Source: Hymenobacter edaphi (GTDB lineage: Bacteria; Bacteroidota; Bacteroidia; Cytophagales; Hymenobacteraceae). Taken from it: 64,000 nt of DNA. Below the pieces are notes generated by a model, which worked only from the letters and a program-made list of their open reading frames with translations, had not been told where the DNA came from and did not search any database. Of this stretch, positions 1 to 7,975 are shown piece by piece; position 1 is the first letter of the stretch, and each line of letters opens with the position of its first letter. The stretch covers positions 124,001 to 188,000 of the forward strand of contig NZ_QHKM01000007.1 of NCBI RefSeq assembly GCF_003258365.1, in the 5' to 3' direction. The translations under genes and the position numbers were made by a program.

Positions 1-1345
1 ACTTCGGGGCCAGTTGAATGGCCTCGCGGCGCTTGCTCCAGCCTACCTGGCCCAGCAGGCGCTCCAGCACCCAGTTTTTGGCCGCGGTGGGGGCCAGGCT
101 CCAGGTCCAGCGGTGCTTCATGCCGTAGAGCCAGAGCTTGATGCCGCGCTCCTCCTCCTTGTCGTTGAAGTGCTCTTTCACGGATTGCTGCCGGTTGAGC
201 AGCAGGATGTTGTGAATCGGGATGCGCACCGGACACACCGAGGTGCAGGCCCCGCACAGCGACGAGGCGTAGCTCAGGTGCTTGTTGTCCTCGAAGCCGG
301 CCAGGTGCGGGGTGATGACCGAGCCGATGGGCCCCGAGTAGGTGGCCTCGTAGGTGTGGCCGCCGATGTTTTTGTAGACCGGGCACACGTTCAGGCAGGC
401 GCCGCAGCGGATGCACTGCAGGGCCTCGCGCTTGTCGGGCTGGGCGAGCAGGTTGGTGCGCCCGTTGTCGAGCAGCACCACGTACATTTCGTCGGGGCCG
501 TCTTTTTCCAGCGGCTGGCGCGGGCCCAGGTACACCGTGTTGTACACCGTCAGCTGCTGGCCGGTGCCGCTGGTGCTCAGCAGGGGCCAGAACAGGTCCA
601 GGTCCTGCAGCGAGGGAATCAGCTTTTCGATGCCGACCACCGCAATGTGGGTGCGCGGAAACGTGGCGGAGAGGCGGGCGTTGCCCTCGTTTTCGGTCAC
701 GGCCACGCCGCCCACGTCGGCCACCAGGAAGTTGCCGCCCGTCACGCCCACTTCGGCCGCGGTGTACTTGCCGCGCAGCAGCTTGCGGGCCGTGGCCACC
801 AGCTTCTGCGCGTCGTCGGTGGGCTCGATGTGCAGGTGCTTGACGAAGATGTCGGCAATGTCCTTCTTGCTCAGGTGCATGGCCGGCGTCACGATGTGGT
901 AGGGCCGCTCGCCGTTGAGCTGCACGATGTACTCGCCCAGGTCCGTTTCCACCGATTCCACCCCGTTCTGCTCCAGGAAGTGGTTGAGGTGAATTTCCTC
1001 GGTGGTCATGCTCTTGGCCTTCACCACCGTGCGGGCCCGCTTGCGCGCCACGATCTTGCCGATTTCCGTCAGCGCCTCCTTCGCGTCCTGGGCCCAGATG
1101 ACCTTGCCGCCGCGCTTGGTGAAGTTTTCCTCCCACTGCAGCAGGTACTGGTCAAGATTGTTGACAATCTGTGACTTGCGATATGCGGCACGGGAGCGGG
1201 CCAATTCATGGTCGCGGTACCAGCCCAGGCCGGTCTGCACCGCCGCGTTGTACTTGCCGATGTTGAAGCGAATCTTGCGCCGGTGCTCCAGATCGAAGGC
1301 CTTCGAGTCGGAGTCGGTCAGAAACTGGGCGGATTTAGTAGTCAT
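1..1345 (-). CDS. lutB: Lactate utilization iron-sulfur protein LutB (partial, 3' end outside window)
   Basis: Translating the minus strand from the ATG at 1345 gives about 448 residues without a stop before the left edge. LutB belongs to the LutABC system, which oxidises L-lactate to pyruvate in the cytoplasm. The protein carries two ferredoxin-like 4Fe-4S motifs, CIRCGACLNVCP from residue 311 and CGACTSVCP from residue 364, in the order expected for LutB/LldF, after an LUD domain containing TGGNFLVADVGGVAVTENEG. The start is adjacent to repeat element E1, whose left arm covers two bases of the ATG, so no Shine-Dalgarno is visible. lutA or lutC would lie outside the window. The family call is secure; the substrate is inferred from the family. 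Confidence 0.92.
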   Translation of the reverse strand, partial: MTTKSAQFLTDSDSKAFDLEHRRKIRFNIGKYNAAVQTGLGWYRDHELARSRAAYRKSQIVNNLDQYLLQWEENFTKRGGKVIWAQDAKEALTEIGKIVARKRARTVVKAKSMTTEEIHLNHFLEQNGVESVETDLGEYIVQLNGERPYHIVTPAMHLSKKDIADIFVKHLHIEPTDDAQKLVATARKLLRGKYTAAEVGVTGGNFLVADVGGVAVTENEGNARLSATFPRTHIAVVGIEKLIPSLQDLDLFWPLLSTSGTGQQLTVYNTVYLGPRQPLEKDGPDEMYVVLLDNGRTNLLAQPDKREALQCIRCGACLNVCPVYKNIGGHTYEATYSGPIGSVITPHLAGFEDNKHLSYASSLCGACTSVCPVRIPIHNILLLNRQQSVKEHFNDKEEERGIKLWLYGMKHRWTWSLAPTAAKNWVLERLLGQVGWSKRREAIQLAPK

Positions 1346-1818
1346 TGCTGAATTGCTGCATTGTTGAATTGTTGACGCAAGTGGCCCAACGTCAAATTTT
1401 CAGCATATCGTCGGTGTAGCGGATCAGGCCGTTGAGGGCTTTGGGGAGGCGCTTTAGTTCGACAAAGAACGACTCGTATTGTTCGATGTCGAGCAACTGT
1501 CGCACTTTGGCCTTCTCATTCCAGTCCAGCGACTCATACATCGAACCCTGCGCGTAGCGGAAGAACTTGATCTTGTCGCGCTTCCCGTAGCGTCCGAAAC
1601 CCTCGGCAATGTTGGCCGAAATGCTGTCGACGCTGCGCACAAACTGCTGACCGATGGTGTCGCGGGCAAAGCTGTTCCAACTACCTACTGCCAGCCAAAC
1701 CCGGTTGCTGAGGGCAAAACTGATGCGGTAAGCCTCGATATCGTTCAGTCGTAGGAATTTACGCTCTTCCATCTGCATTGTCTGGATCAACAATTTAACA
1801 ATGCAGCAATTAAACAAT
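1344..1818. mobile_element. Element E1: inverted word-repeat arms enclosing a four-helix-bundle gene
   Basis: The left arm (1344-1375) is four tandem 8-mers of the type ATTGCTGA. The right arm (1787-1818) is its inverted copy, matching 29 of 32 positions. The 411-nt loop contains one gene, the four-helix-bundle protein. The element fills the whole gap between the stop of the M28 peptidase (1823) and the start of lutB (1345). Eight other copies in the window have the same arm length but no gene in the loop. Calling it mobile is inference: I see no transposase and cannot define target-site duplications. Confidence 0.6.
1392..1772 (-). CDS. Four helix bundle protein (23S rRNA intervening-sequence / S23 family)
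   Basis: This 126-residue protein has the hallmark SISANIAEGFGR segment followed by KFFRYAQGSMYESLDW. That is the pattern of the TIGR02436/S23 four-helix-bundle family, known from open reading frames inside 23S rRNA intervening sequences and related in fold to the Avd proteins of diversity-generating retroelements. Biochemical function is unknown; a basic helical bundle is compatible with nucleic-acid binding. I chose the ATG at 1772 (MEERKFLRL); the ATG at 1778 adds two residues, and a longer reading from 1817 would run through the repeat arm and is unlikely. The gene is the only cargo of the inverted-repeat element at 1344-1818. Neighbours on both sides are unrelated housekeeping or secreted enzymes on the same strand. 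Confidence 0.88.
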   Translation of the reverse strand: MEERKFLRLNDIEAYRISFALSNRVWLAVGSWNSFARDTIGQQFVRSVDSISANIAEGFGRYGKRDKIKFFRYAQGSMYESLDWNEKAKVRQLLDIEQYESFFVELKRLPKALNGLIRYTDDMLKI

Positions 1819-1822
1819 TACA

Positions 1823-3502
1823 TCAGGGCTTGTTGGAATCGACGACGGGGCGCTGGTCCTGGTTGGCCAGCTCCCAGGCGGTGTAGAACACCAGCCGGGC
1901 GCGGTCGGCCAGCTTATCGAACTCAATCTTGTCCACGTCGTCGGTGGCCTTGTGGTAGTCCTGGTGCAGGCCGCTGGTGTAGAAGATGACCGGGATGCCG
2001 TGCCGGGCGAAGTTGTAGTGGTCGGAGCGGTAGTAGAGCTTCTCTTCGTCTTTGGGGTCGTTGTAGAAGTAGTCGAGCTTGAGCTTGGCGTACTTCGCAT
2101 TGGCCGCCTCACTGAGCGCGTGCAGGCCGGAGGACAGCTTGTCGGCGCCGATAAGGTAGAGGTAGCGGTCCGCGGCGGCGTGGCGCTTGTCGGTGCGGCC
2201 CACCATGTCGATGTTCAGGTCCGTCACCGTCTGCTGCAGCGGCACCACGGGGTGGCCGGTGTAGTAGTCGGAGCCGAGCAGGCCGCGCTCCTCGCCGGCG
2301 TTGAGCAAAAACAGGATGCTGCGGCGCGGCCCGTGCCCTTCGGCCTTGGCTTTGACGAAGGCCTGCGCCAGCTCCAGCACCGCTGAGGTGCCGGAGCCGT
2401 CGTCGTCGGCCCCGTTGTAGATGGTGTCGTGCTGAATGCCCACGTGGTCGTAGTGGGCCGAAATGACCACCACTTCGTCCTTTTTGTCGCTGCCTTCCAG
2501 CAGCCCCAGCACGTTTTCGGAGGCCAGCTCCAGGCGCGTCTGGGGCAGCAGCACGGTGAAGGGCCGCAGGGCGAAGGCGTGCGGCGGGGGCTGCCGCGTC
2601 TGGTAGCTGGCCAGCACGTACTGACCCAGGGCCTCAGGGCCGGCCCCGAGCAGGGCCGCGCCGAGGTCGAGCGAGGTCAGGTAGGAGCCGATGCCGGTGG
2701 GCGGGGCCTCGGTGAGCATAAAGCCGGTGAGCGGCTGGCGTACGGGCTGCAGCAGCTCGTAGCCGGGCTCGTTCAGGGCCTCGCCCATGCCTTCGGCCAT
2801 GGGCACGAAGGCCGCACTGGGGGCGAAGGTGATGATGAACACGCTGCGGGCGCCCTTGTCGCGGGCCAGGGCGGCCTTGCGGAAGGTGCTGCTCCACTCC
2901 GATTCCTGCTTGGTGCCCGAGAGCAGGTAGCGGCCGCGCCCGTCGGTCGGTTCGCCCTGCAGCAGCACCACGTCCTTGCCCTGCACGTCGCGGCCCTGGT
3001 AGTCGTTGTACTGCTCGGTTTCGATGCCAAAGCCGAGAAACACCGCGTCGGCCTTGGTTTCGGTGCGGAAGGGTGAGGGGCCGAAGCCCAGGAAGTCGCG
3101 GCCGGCCTGGAAGGTCTGCGGGCCCACGCGCAGCTGCCCGGCGCCGTCGGGGGCGTAGCGCACCAGCCCGAACGGCTGCAGGTAGGGGCTCACGCCGCCC
3201 GGCACCGGCCCCGTCAGGCCCAGGTCCCGGAAACGGGCGGCGAGGTAGTCGGCGGCCATTTTCTGGCCTTTCTCGCCGGTGGCGCGGCCCTCGTAGGCGT
3301 CCGAAGCCAGAATGCCGAGGTGCCGGCGCAAATCGGCGGCGATGATGGTGCCGGCGTAGGTCACGGCCGCGTCGTCGGCCGCCGGGGCCGGGGCGGCGCT
3401 GGTTTTGGTCTTGACTTTGACCTTGCCCTGCGCCTGGGCCGAAAAGCTGCTGAGCCCGACGCCGGCGGCCAGCAGCAGCGTCAGAAAGGGAATGCGAAAC
3501 AT
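1823..3502 (-). CDS. Secreted M28 family metallopeptidase, copy 1
   Basis: A 559-residue exported zinc aminopeptidase-like protein. The start at 3502 gives a clear signal peptide ending near AQAQ, followed by a Lys/Thr- and Ala/Pro-rich linker (residues 25-45). The M28 domain lies at about 330-545: SAHYDHVG (H350, D352), NGADDDGSG (363-371), NAGEERGLLG (E404/E405), NIDMVGR (D432) and the final His near 513, all the metal and catalytic positions expected. An insert around 150-320 resembles a PA-type region. It is the most diverged of three tandem paralogues, which share the C-terminal VVDSNKP. It probably degrades peptides in the periplasm or outside the cell. A reading from 3604 is rejected because it hides the signal peptide. 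Confidence 0.9.
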   Translation of the reverse strand: MFRIPFLTLLLAAGVGLSSFSAQAQGKVKVKTKTSAAPAPAADDAAVTYAGTIIAADLRRHLGILASDAYEGRATGEKGQKMAADYLAARFRDLGLTGPVPGGVSPYLQPFGLVRYAPDGAGQLRVGPQTFQAGRDFLGFGPSPFRTETKADAVFLGFGIETEQYNDYQGRDVQGKDVVLLQGEPTDGRGRYLLSGTKQESEWSSTFRKAALARDKGARSVFIITFAPSAAFVPMAEGMGEALNEPGYELLQPVRQPLTGFMLTEAPPTGIGSYLTSLDLGAALLGAGPEALGQYVLASYQTRQPPPHAFALRPFTVLLPQTRLELASENVLGLLEGSDKKDEVVVISAHYDHVGIQHDTIYNGADDDGSGTSAVLELAQAFVKAKAEGHGPRRSILFLLNAGEERGLLGSDYYTGHPVVPLQQTVTDLNIDMVGRTDKRHAAADRYLYLIGADKLSSGLHALSEAANAKYAKLKLDYFYNDPKDEEKLYYRSDHYNFARHGIPVIFYTSGLHQDYHKATDDVDKIEFDKLADRARLVFYTAWELANQDQRPVVDSNKP

Positions 3503-3543
3503 CGAACCGGAGAAAAACGACCGTCTCAACGGACGGAAAACGA

Positions 3544-3589
3544 AATGGCTGGTTGCCGGGCCCTTGCGAAGGCGCGTCAACCAGCCATT
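3544..3589. repeat. Degenerate inverted repeat between M28 copies 1 and 2
   Basis: A 12-bp perfect inverted repeat (3544-3555 and 3578-3589, AATGGCTGGTTG) lies in the 114-bp gap between two M28 genes. The word resembles the ATGGCTGA units of element E2 about 1.7 kb away, so it may be a decayed member of the same family. It could equally be a weak hairpin terminator. Confidence 0.4.
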
Positions 3590-3616
3590 CAAAGCGGTAA
3601 GCAAGTTAACAAACCA

Positions 3617-5266
3617 TTACGGCTTGTTGGAGTCGACCACGATGCGGTTGTCGCGGTTGACCAGCTCCCAGGCGGTGTGAAACACCAGCTGGGCGCGCTT
3701 GGTCATGAGCGGAAACTCAATCTTGTCCACGTCGTCGCTGGCCTGGTGGTAGTCGGCATGGTCGCCGGTGGTGTAGAAGATAACCGGCACCTTGTGCTTG
3801 GCGAAGTTGTAGTGGTCGGAGCGGTAGTACACGCGCTCCGGGTCGTTGGGGTCGTTGTAGCGGTAGCCCAGGTCGAGCTGGGTGTACTTGCGGTTGGCCT
3901 CCTCGTTGATGGCGTGCAGCTCCGAGCTGAGCTTGTCCGAGCCCACCAGCTCCACGTACTGGTCGCCGGCCTTGTGCTTATCGTCGTAGCGGCCCACCAT
4001 GTCCATGTTCAGGTCGGCAACGGTCTGGGCGAGCGGAATGACGGGGTTGTCGGTGTAGTACTCCGAGCCGAACAGGCCCTTCTCCTCGCCCGTCACGGCC
4101 AGAAACAGGATGCTGCGGCGCGGCCCGTGGCCCTCGGCCTTGGCCCGGGTGAAGGCCTCGGCCAGCTCCAGCACCGACACCGTGCCCGAGCCGTCGTCGT
4201 CGGCCCCGTTGAACACCTTGCCGTCCTGAATGCCCAGGTGGTCGTAGTGGGCCGACAGCACCAGCAGCTCGTCTTTTTTGTCGCCGCCTTCGAGCAGGCC
4301 CAGCACGTTTTCGGTGGCGAAGGTTTCGGTCTGGCGCGGCGCCCGCACGGTTACTTTCGCCGGCTTAAAGGGCGACTTCACCGGCTGCCCGGCCTGGGCT
4401 ACGGCTGCCTGGTACTTGGCTACGCCGGCGGCGTTGCTGCCCAGCAGGGCGTAGCCCACCGCTGGGGCCACGGAAAAGGAAGCCGCGCGGGCCGGGCCCT
4501 GTTTGCCGGGGAAGTTCATGCGCGCCTGGCCCAGGTAAGGCTTGATGCGCGCCAGCAGCTGGCCGAACTTCTCCGCGTCGGGGTTGATAACAAACACCGA
4601 GCGCGGGTTTTTGCGCATGGCCAGCGACTCCTTGGCCCGCGAATCGGCCCACTTGCTGGGCTTGCCGTCCTTGCCCAGCAGCGGCTTGCCGTCCTTCAGC
4701 GGCTCCCCGCCCAGGATGATGAGGTCCTTGCCCGCCACGTCGAGGCCGGCGTAGTCGTTGTAGCCCTCCTGCTCGATGCCGTAGCCCACAAACACCGGCT
4801 GCAGCGTGGTGGCCTGCGCGAAAGCGGCGCTGCCGCCCACGTAGTAGTCCTGCAGCGGCTTGAAGCTCTGCTTGCCGATCTGCAGCTGCATCTGGTCGTA
4901 GGCCCAGCGGCTGCGCTCCATGGTGAAGTGCTGCAGGTAAGGGTTGTCGGAGCCCGTTACCGGGCCTGCCAGGCCCAGCTCCTTGAAGCGGGCGGCGAGG
5001 TAGTCGGCGGCCATCTTCTGGCCTTTCTCGCCGGTTTCGCGGCCCTCGTACTCGTCGGAGGCCAGCACGGTGAGGTGCTTGCGCAGGTCGGCCTCGGTAA
5101 TGGTATTGGCGTAGGTGACCGACCAGTCGGTGGGCGCGGCGGCCGGCTCGGCCGGCTTTTCGGTCTTGGTCTTGACTTTCACCTTGGCTTTCTGGGCCAG
5201 GGCCGGGGCGCTGCCGCCGGCCAGCACGGCCGTCAGCAGCAGGAAGGGGAGGATAGGTCTGGGCAT
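3617..5266 (-). CDS. Secreted M28 family metallopeptidase, copy 2
   Basis: A 549-residue paralogue of the flanking peptidases. The start at 5266 (MPRPILPFLLL) gives a signal peptide ending near ALAQ, then a KVKVKTKTEKPAEPAA linker. Motifs in order are SAHYDHLG, NGADDDGSGTVSVLELAEAF, VTGEEKGLFGSEYY, NMDMVGRYD and YRSDHYNFAKHKVPVIFYTTG, so the zinc site is complete. It is closer to copy 3 than to copy 1: both have YLQHFTMERS, QPVFVGYGIEQEGYNDYAGLDV and the DNRIVVDSNKP end. The upstream gap is repeat element E2. The earlier in-frame ATG at 5284 lies inside the repeat arm and is less likely. Substrate is unknown; an exported aminopeptidase is the best guess. Confidence 0.9.
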   Translation of the reverse strand: MPRPILPFLLLTAVLAGGSAPALAQKAKVKVKTKTEKPAEPAAAPTDWSVTYANTITEADLRKHLTVLASDEYEGRETGEKGQKMAADYLAARFKELGLAGPVTGSDNPYLQHFTMERSRWAYDQMQLQIGKQSFKPLQDYYVGGSAAFAQATTLQPVFVGYGIEQEGYNDYAGLDVAGKDLIILGGEPLKDGKPLLGKDGKPSKWADSRAKESLAMRKNPRSVFVINPDAEKFGQLLARIKPYLGQARMNFPGKQGPARAASFSVAPAVGYALLGSNAAGVAKYQAAVAQAGQPVKSPFKPAKVTVRAPRQTETFATENVLGLLEGGDKKDELLVLSAHYDHLGIQDGKVFNGADDDGSGTVSVLELAEAFTRAKAEGHGPRRSILFLAVTGEEKGLFGSEYYTDNPVIPLAQTVADLNMDMVGRYDDKHKAGDQYVELVGSDKLSSELHAINEEANRKYTQLDLGYRYNDPNDPERVYYRSDHYNFAKHKVPVIFYTTGDHADYHQASDDVDKIEFPLMTKRAQLVFHTAWELVNRDNRIVVDSNKP

Positions 5267-5274
5267 AGAAGGAA

Positions 5275-5361
5275 ATGGCTGCATGGCTGAATGGTTAAAT
5301 GGCTGATTGTTCCAGCGGCGCCAGAACGACCAGCCATTTAACCATTCAGCCATTCAGCCAT
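5275..5361. repeat. Element E2: inverted arms of ATGGCTGA-type 8-mers
   Basis: The left arm (5275-5306) and right arm (5330-5361) are each four 8-mers, and they match as inverted copies at 30 of 32 positions. The 23-nt loop has GTTC near its start and GAAC near its end. The element fills the gap between the start of M28 copy 2 (5266) and the stop of M28 copy 3 (5368-5370). It can fold into a very long hairpin in the transcript. No T-run follows, so a classical terminator role is not obvious. Confidence 0.85.
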
Positions 5362-5367
5362 GCAGCG

Positions 5368-7038
5368 TTACGGCTTGTTGGAATCGACTACGATGCGGTT
5401 GTCGCGGTTGGCCAGTTCCCAGGCCGAGTAGAACACCAGCCGGGCGCGCTTCTCCATCTTCGGAAACTCGATCTTGTCCACCTCGTCCTTGGCGCCGTGG
5501 TAGTCGGCGTGCACCCCGTTGAAGAAGAAGGCCACCGGGATTTTGTGCTTGGCGAAGTTGTAGTGGTCGGAGCGGTAGTAGAAGCGGTTCGGGTCCTGCG
5601 GGTCGTTGAAGCGGTAGTCCAGGTCGATGGGGCCGTACTGCTTGTTGGCGTTTTCCACGATGTTATACAGCTCCGAGGAGAGCTTGTCCGAGCCGATGAC
5701 GTACACGTAGTCGGGCTTGCCTTCGTGCTCCTTGTCGGTGCGGCCCACCATGTCGATGTTCAGGTCGGCAATGGTGCGCTCCAGTGGAAACACGGGGTGG
5801 TCGGTGTAGTATTCCGAGCCCAGCAGGCCCTTCTCTTCGCCCGTCACCGTCAGGAACAGCATGCTGCGGCGCGGGCCGTGCCCGGCGGCTTTGGCCTGGG
5901 TGAAGGCCTCGGCCATTTCCAGCACCGATACCGTGCCCGAGCCGTCGTCGTCGGCGCCGTTGTGCACCTCCCCGCTGATGATGCCGATGTGGTCGTAGTG
6001 CGCCGACACCACCAGGATTTCGTCTTTTTTGTCGCTGCCTTCGAGGAAGCCCAGCACGTTCTCGGTGGTGAACTGCTCCCGCTTCTTGGGCGCCGTGACG
6101 ACCACGGAAGCCGGTTTGAACGCGCTGGTCGGTTTGCCCGCCGCCGCGGCCGTGCGGTACTTGCCCAGGGCCGCTTCAGTAGTGCCCAGCAGCTTCAGGC
6201 CCACCGCCGGCGACACGAAGAGCGTGGCCGCCCGGCTTTCCTTCTTGTCCATAAAGCTGATGCTGGGCCGGCCCAGGTAGGGCGTCAGCCGCGTCAGGGC
6301 CTTGTCGAAGTCGTCCTTGCTGGCCGCCACAAAGAACACCGAACGGGCCCCTTTCTGGGTGGCCAGCGCCGATTTGGCGCGGTAGTCGTTGCCCCACTTG
6401 GTCGGCTTTTCGTCTTTGCTGAGCGTGGGTTTGCCGTCTTTCATCGGCTCCCCCAGCAGCACCACCACGTCCTTGCCCTTCACGTCGAGGCCGGCGTAGT
6501 CGTTGTAGCCCTCCTGCTCGATGCCGTAGCCCACAAACACCGGCTGCAGCGTGGTGGCCTGGTCGAAGGGCGAGTTGCCGGCGGCGTAGAAGTCCTTCAT
6601 CCACTGGAAGCTCTGCCCGCCCACTTTTAGCGTGCCGGTGCCCGCCCAGGTGCTGCGCTCCATGGTGAAGTGCTGCAGGTAGGGGTTGTCGGAGCCTTGT
6701 ACCGGGCCCACCAAACCCAGCTCCTTGAAGCGGTTGGCAATGTAATCGGCGGCCATTTTCTGGCCCTTTTCGCCGGTTTCGCGGCCCTCGTATTCATCGG
6801 AGGCCAGCACGGTGAGGTGCTTGCGCAGGTCGGCCTGCGTGATGCCCTCGGCGTAGGTGCGGGCGTGGTCGGCGGGCATCGGGGCCGGGGCAGCAGGCGC
6901 CGGGGCGGCTTCGGGAGCGGCCGCAGCCTCGGTTTTGGCCTTGCGCTTGACCTTGACTTTCTGCTTGGCGTCCTGGGCCACGGCCGGACTGGCCAGCAGC
7001 GCCGCGGCCAGCAGCACCGGCATTAGTTTGTACGACAT
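5368..7038 (-). CDS. Secreted M28 family metallopeptidase, copy 3
   Basis: A 556-residue paralogue that starts at 7038 (MSYKLMPVLLAAALLASPAVAQ, a good signal peptide), with a CTCCCTCC-rich leader upstream. A Lys-rich segment and an Ala/Pro-rich linker (about 25-55) precede the catalytic domain: SAHYDHIG, NGADDDGSGTVSVLEMAEAF, VTGEEKGLLGSEYY, NIDMVGRTD and YRSDHYNFAKHKIPVAFFFNG. All expected zinc ligands are present. It is first in transcription order of the three tandem M28 genes, and a GC-rich hairpin (7122-7152) separates it from ispF. Tandem duplication is the simplest origin of the trio. Confidence 0.9.
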   Translation of the reverse strand: MSYKLMPVLLAAALLASPAVAQDAKQKVKVKRKAKTEAAAAPEAAPAPAAPAPMPADHARTYAEGITQADLRKHLTVLASDEYEGRETGEKGQKMAADYIANRFKELGLVGPVQGSDNPYLQHFTMERSTWAGTGTLKVGGQSFQWMKDFYAAGNSPFDQATTLQPVFVGYGIEQEGYNDYAGLDVKGKDVVVLLGEPMKDGKPTLSKDEKPTKWGNDYRAKSALATQKGARSVFFVAASKDDFDKALTRLTPYLGRPSISFMDKKESRAATLFVSPAVGLKLLGTTEAALGKYRTAAAAGKPTSAFKPASVVVTAPKKREQFTTENVLGFLEGSDKKDEILVVSAHYDHIGIISGEVHNGADDDGSGTVSVLEMAEAFTQAKAAGHGPRRSMLFLTVTGEEKGLLGSEYYTDHPVFPLERTIADLNIDMVGRTDKEHEGKPDYVYVIGSDKLSSELYNIVENANKQYGPIDLDYRFNDPQDPNRFYYRSDHYNFAKHKIPVAFFFNGVHADYHGAKDEVDKIEFPKMEKRARLVFYSAWELANRDNRIVVDSNKP

Positions 7039-7121
7039 AATAAAGGAGGGAGTGAGGATACCGCCCGGGCGGGCGGCCGGAGTTTTGGTGAGGGGAATGG
7101 AATGAGCAGGGGCAAAGACGG

Positions 7122-7152
7122 CCGCGCCCGCCGAGGGTTGCGGCGGGCGCGG
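7122..7152 (-). terminator. Possible terminator downstream of ispF
   Basis: An 11-bp perfect GC-only stem (7122-7132 and 7142-7152) with a 9-nt loop. On the minus strand, downstream of ispF, only a short T-containing stretch follows, so it is a weak intrinsic terminator or a roadblock between ispF and the M28 genes. Confidence 0.45.
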
Positions 7153-7202
7153 CGGCTGGTTAAATGTAAGCGACGCGGCTACATCCTGCGCGGCGCCGGT
7201 GT

Positions 7203-7682
7203 CTACTCCTTGGTGATGAGCACCGCCGCGTAGGCCGCTACACCCTCGCGCCGGCCCACAAAGCCCAGCTTCTCGGTGGTGGTGGCCTTGATGCTCACGT
7301 CGTCGATATCAACGCCCATCACCTCGGCCAGCACGCGCTGCATCTCCGGGATGTGCGGGTTCACCTTGGGCGCCTCCAGGCAGATGGTCGAGTCGATGTT
7401 GCCGACCTCGTAGCCCCGCTCGCGCAGCAGGCGCACCACCTCGCGCAGCAGCCGCTTGGAGTCGATGCCCTTGTACTGCGGGTCGGTGTCGGGGAAGTGG
7501 AAGCCGATGTCGCGCAGGTTGGCCGCGCCCAGCAAGGCGTCGCAGATGACGTGGATGAGCACGTCGGCGTCGGAGTGGCCGAGGGCGCCGTGGGTGTGCG
7601 GCACCTGAATGCCGCCGAGCCAGAACGGCAGGCCTTCCTGGAGCTGGTGAACGTCGTAGCCGAAGCCGGTACGGATGCGCAT
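7203..7682 (-). CDS. ispF: 2-C-methyl-D-erythritol 2,4-cyclodiphosphate synthase
   Basis: 159 residues, the normal IspF length. IspF cyclises CDP-ME 2-phosphate to MEcPP in the cytoplasmic non-mevalonate isoprenoid pathway. The start at 7682 gives MRIRTGFGYDVHQL, with zinc ligands Asp8 and His10. GALGHSDADVLIH supplies the third ligand, followed by DIGFHFPDTDPQYKG and the C-terminal KATTTEKLGFVGRREGVAAYA. A longer reading to 7892 has no support. The start is preceded by a single arm of the word repeat (7688-7714). uppS, another isoprenoid gene, lies far away at 62.8 kb and is not linked to it. Confidence 0.97.
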   Translation of the reverse strand: MRIRTGFGYDVHQLQEGLPFWLGGIQVPHTHGALGHSDADVLIHVICDALLGAANLRDIGFHFPDTDPQYKGIDSKRLLREVVRLLRERGYEVGNIDSTICLEAPKVNPHIPEMQRVLAEVMGVDIDDVSIKATTTEKLGFVGRREGVAAYAAVLITKE

Positions 7683-7687
7683 GGGCG

Positions 7688-7714
7688 AAATGGTGAGGTG
7701 GTGAAATGGTGAGT
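7688..7714. repeat. Solo arm of GTGAAATG-type word repeat
   Basis: Three tandem 8-mers of the AAATGGTG type, five bases upstream of the ispF start. They have the same vocabulary as elements E4, E6, E7 and E9. I find no inverted partner arm nearby, so this is half an element or a decayed one. Confidence 0.6.
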
Positions 7715-7931
7715 GGGCCACCGCGCTGCAAGGTACGACGAGGGGAAAAGAACACCGACCTCCGGTTTGCTGCGCGCTCCGGACGACGGGCTGATGAAGG
7801 CAGCCCCGCCCCGGTGATAAAAATTCATCTTCTCCGATAAAGTATTTCTGCGGCGGCGGCGTCTGCCCGCGCACAGCTGTTTCGGGAACCAAGCCTCACA
7901 TGATTATGTCAGCAAAAAAACTACTGGAAAC

Positions 7932-7965
7932 TTTGGATTCACTGAAAGTTTCCGTTGTACCTTTG
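7932..7965 (+). promoter_or_regulatory. Bacteroidota-type promoter of the tetR-efflux operon
   Basis: TTTG at 7932-7935 and TACCTTTG at 7958-7965, spaced 22 bp, match the Bacteroidota sigma factor pattern (TTTG / TAnnTTTG). The transcript would start only a few bases before the ATG at 7976, a very short leader. A TetR operator could overlap here, but I see no clear palindrome. Confidence 0.6.
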
Positions 7966-7975
7966 TGGCGTGAGT

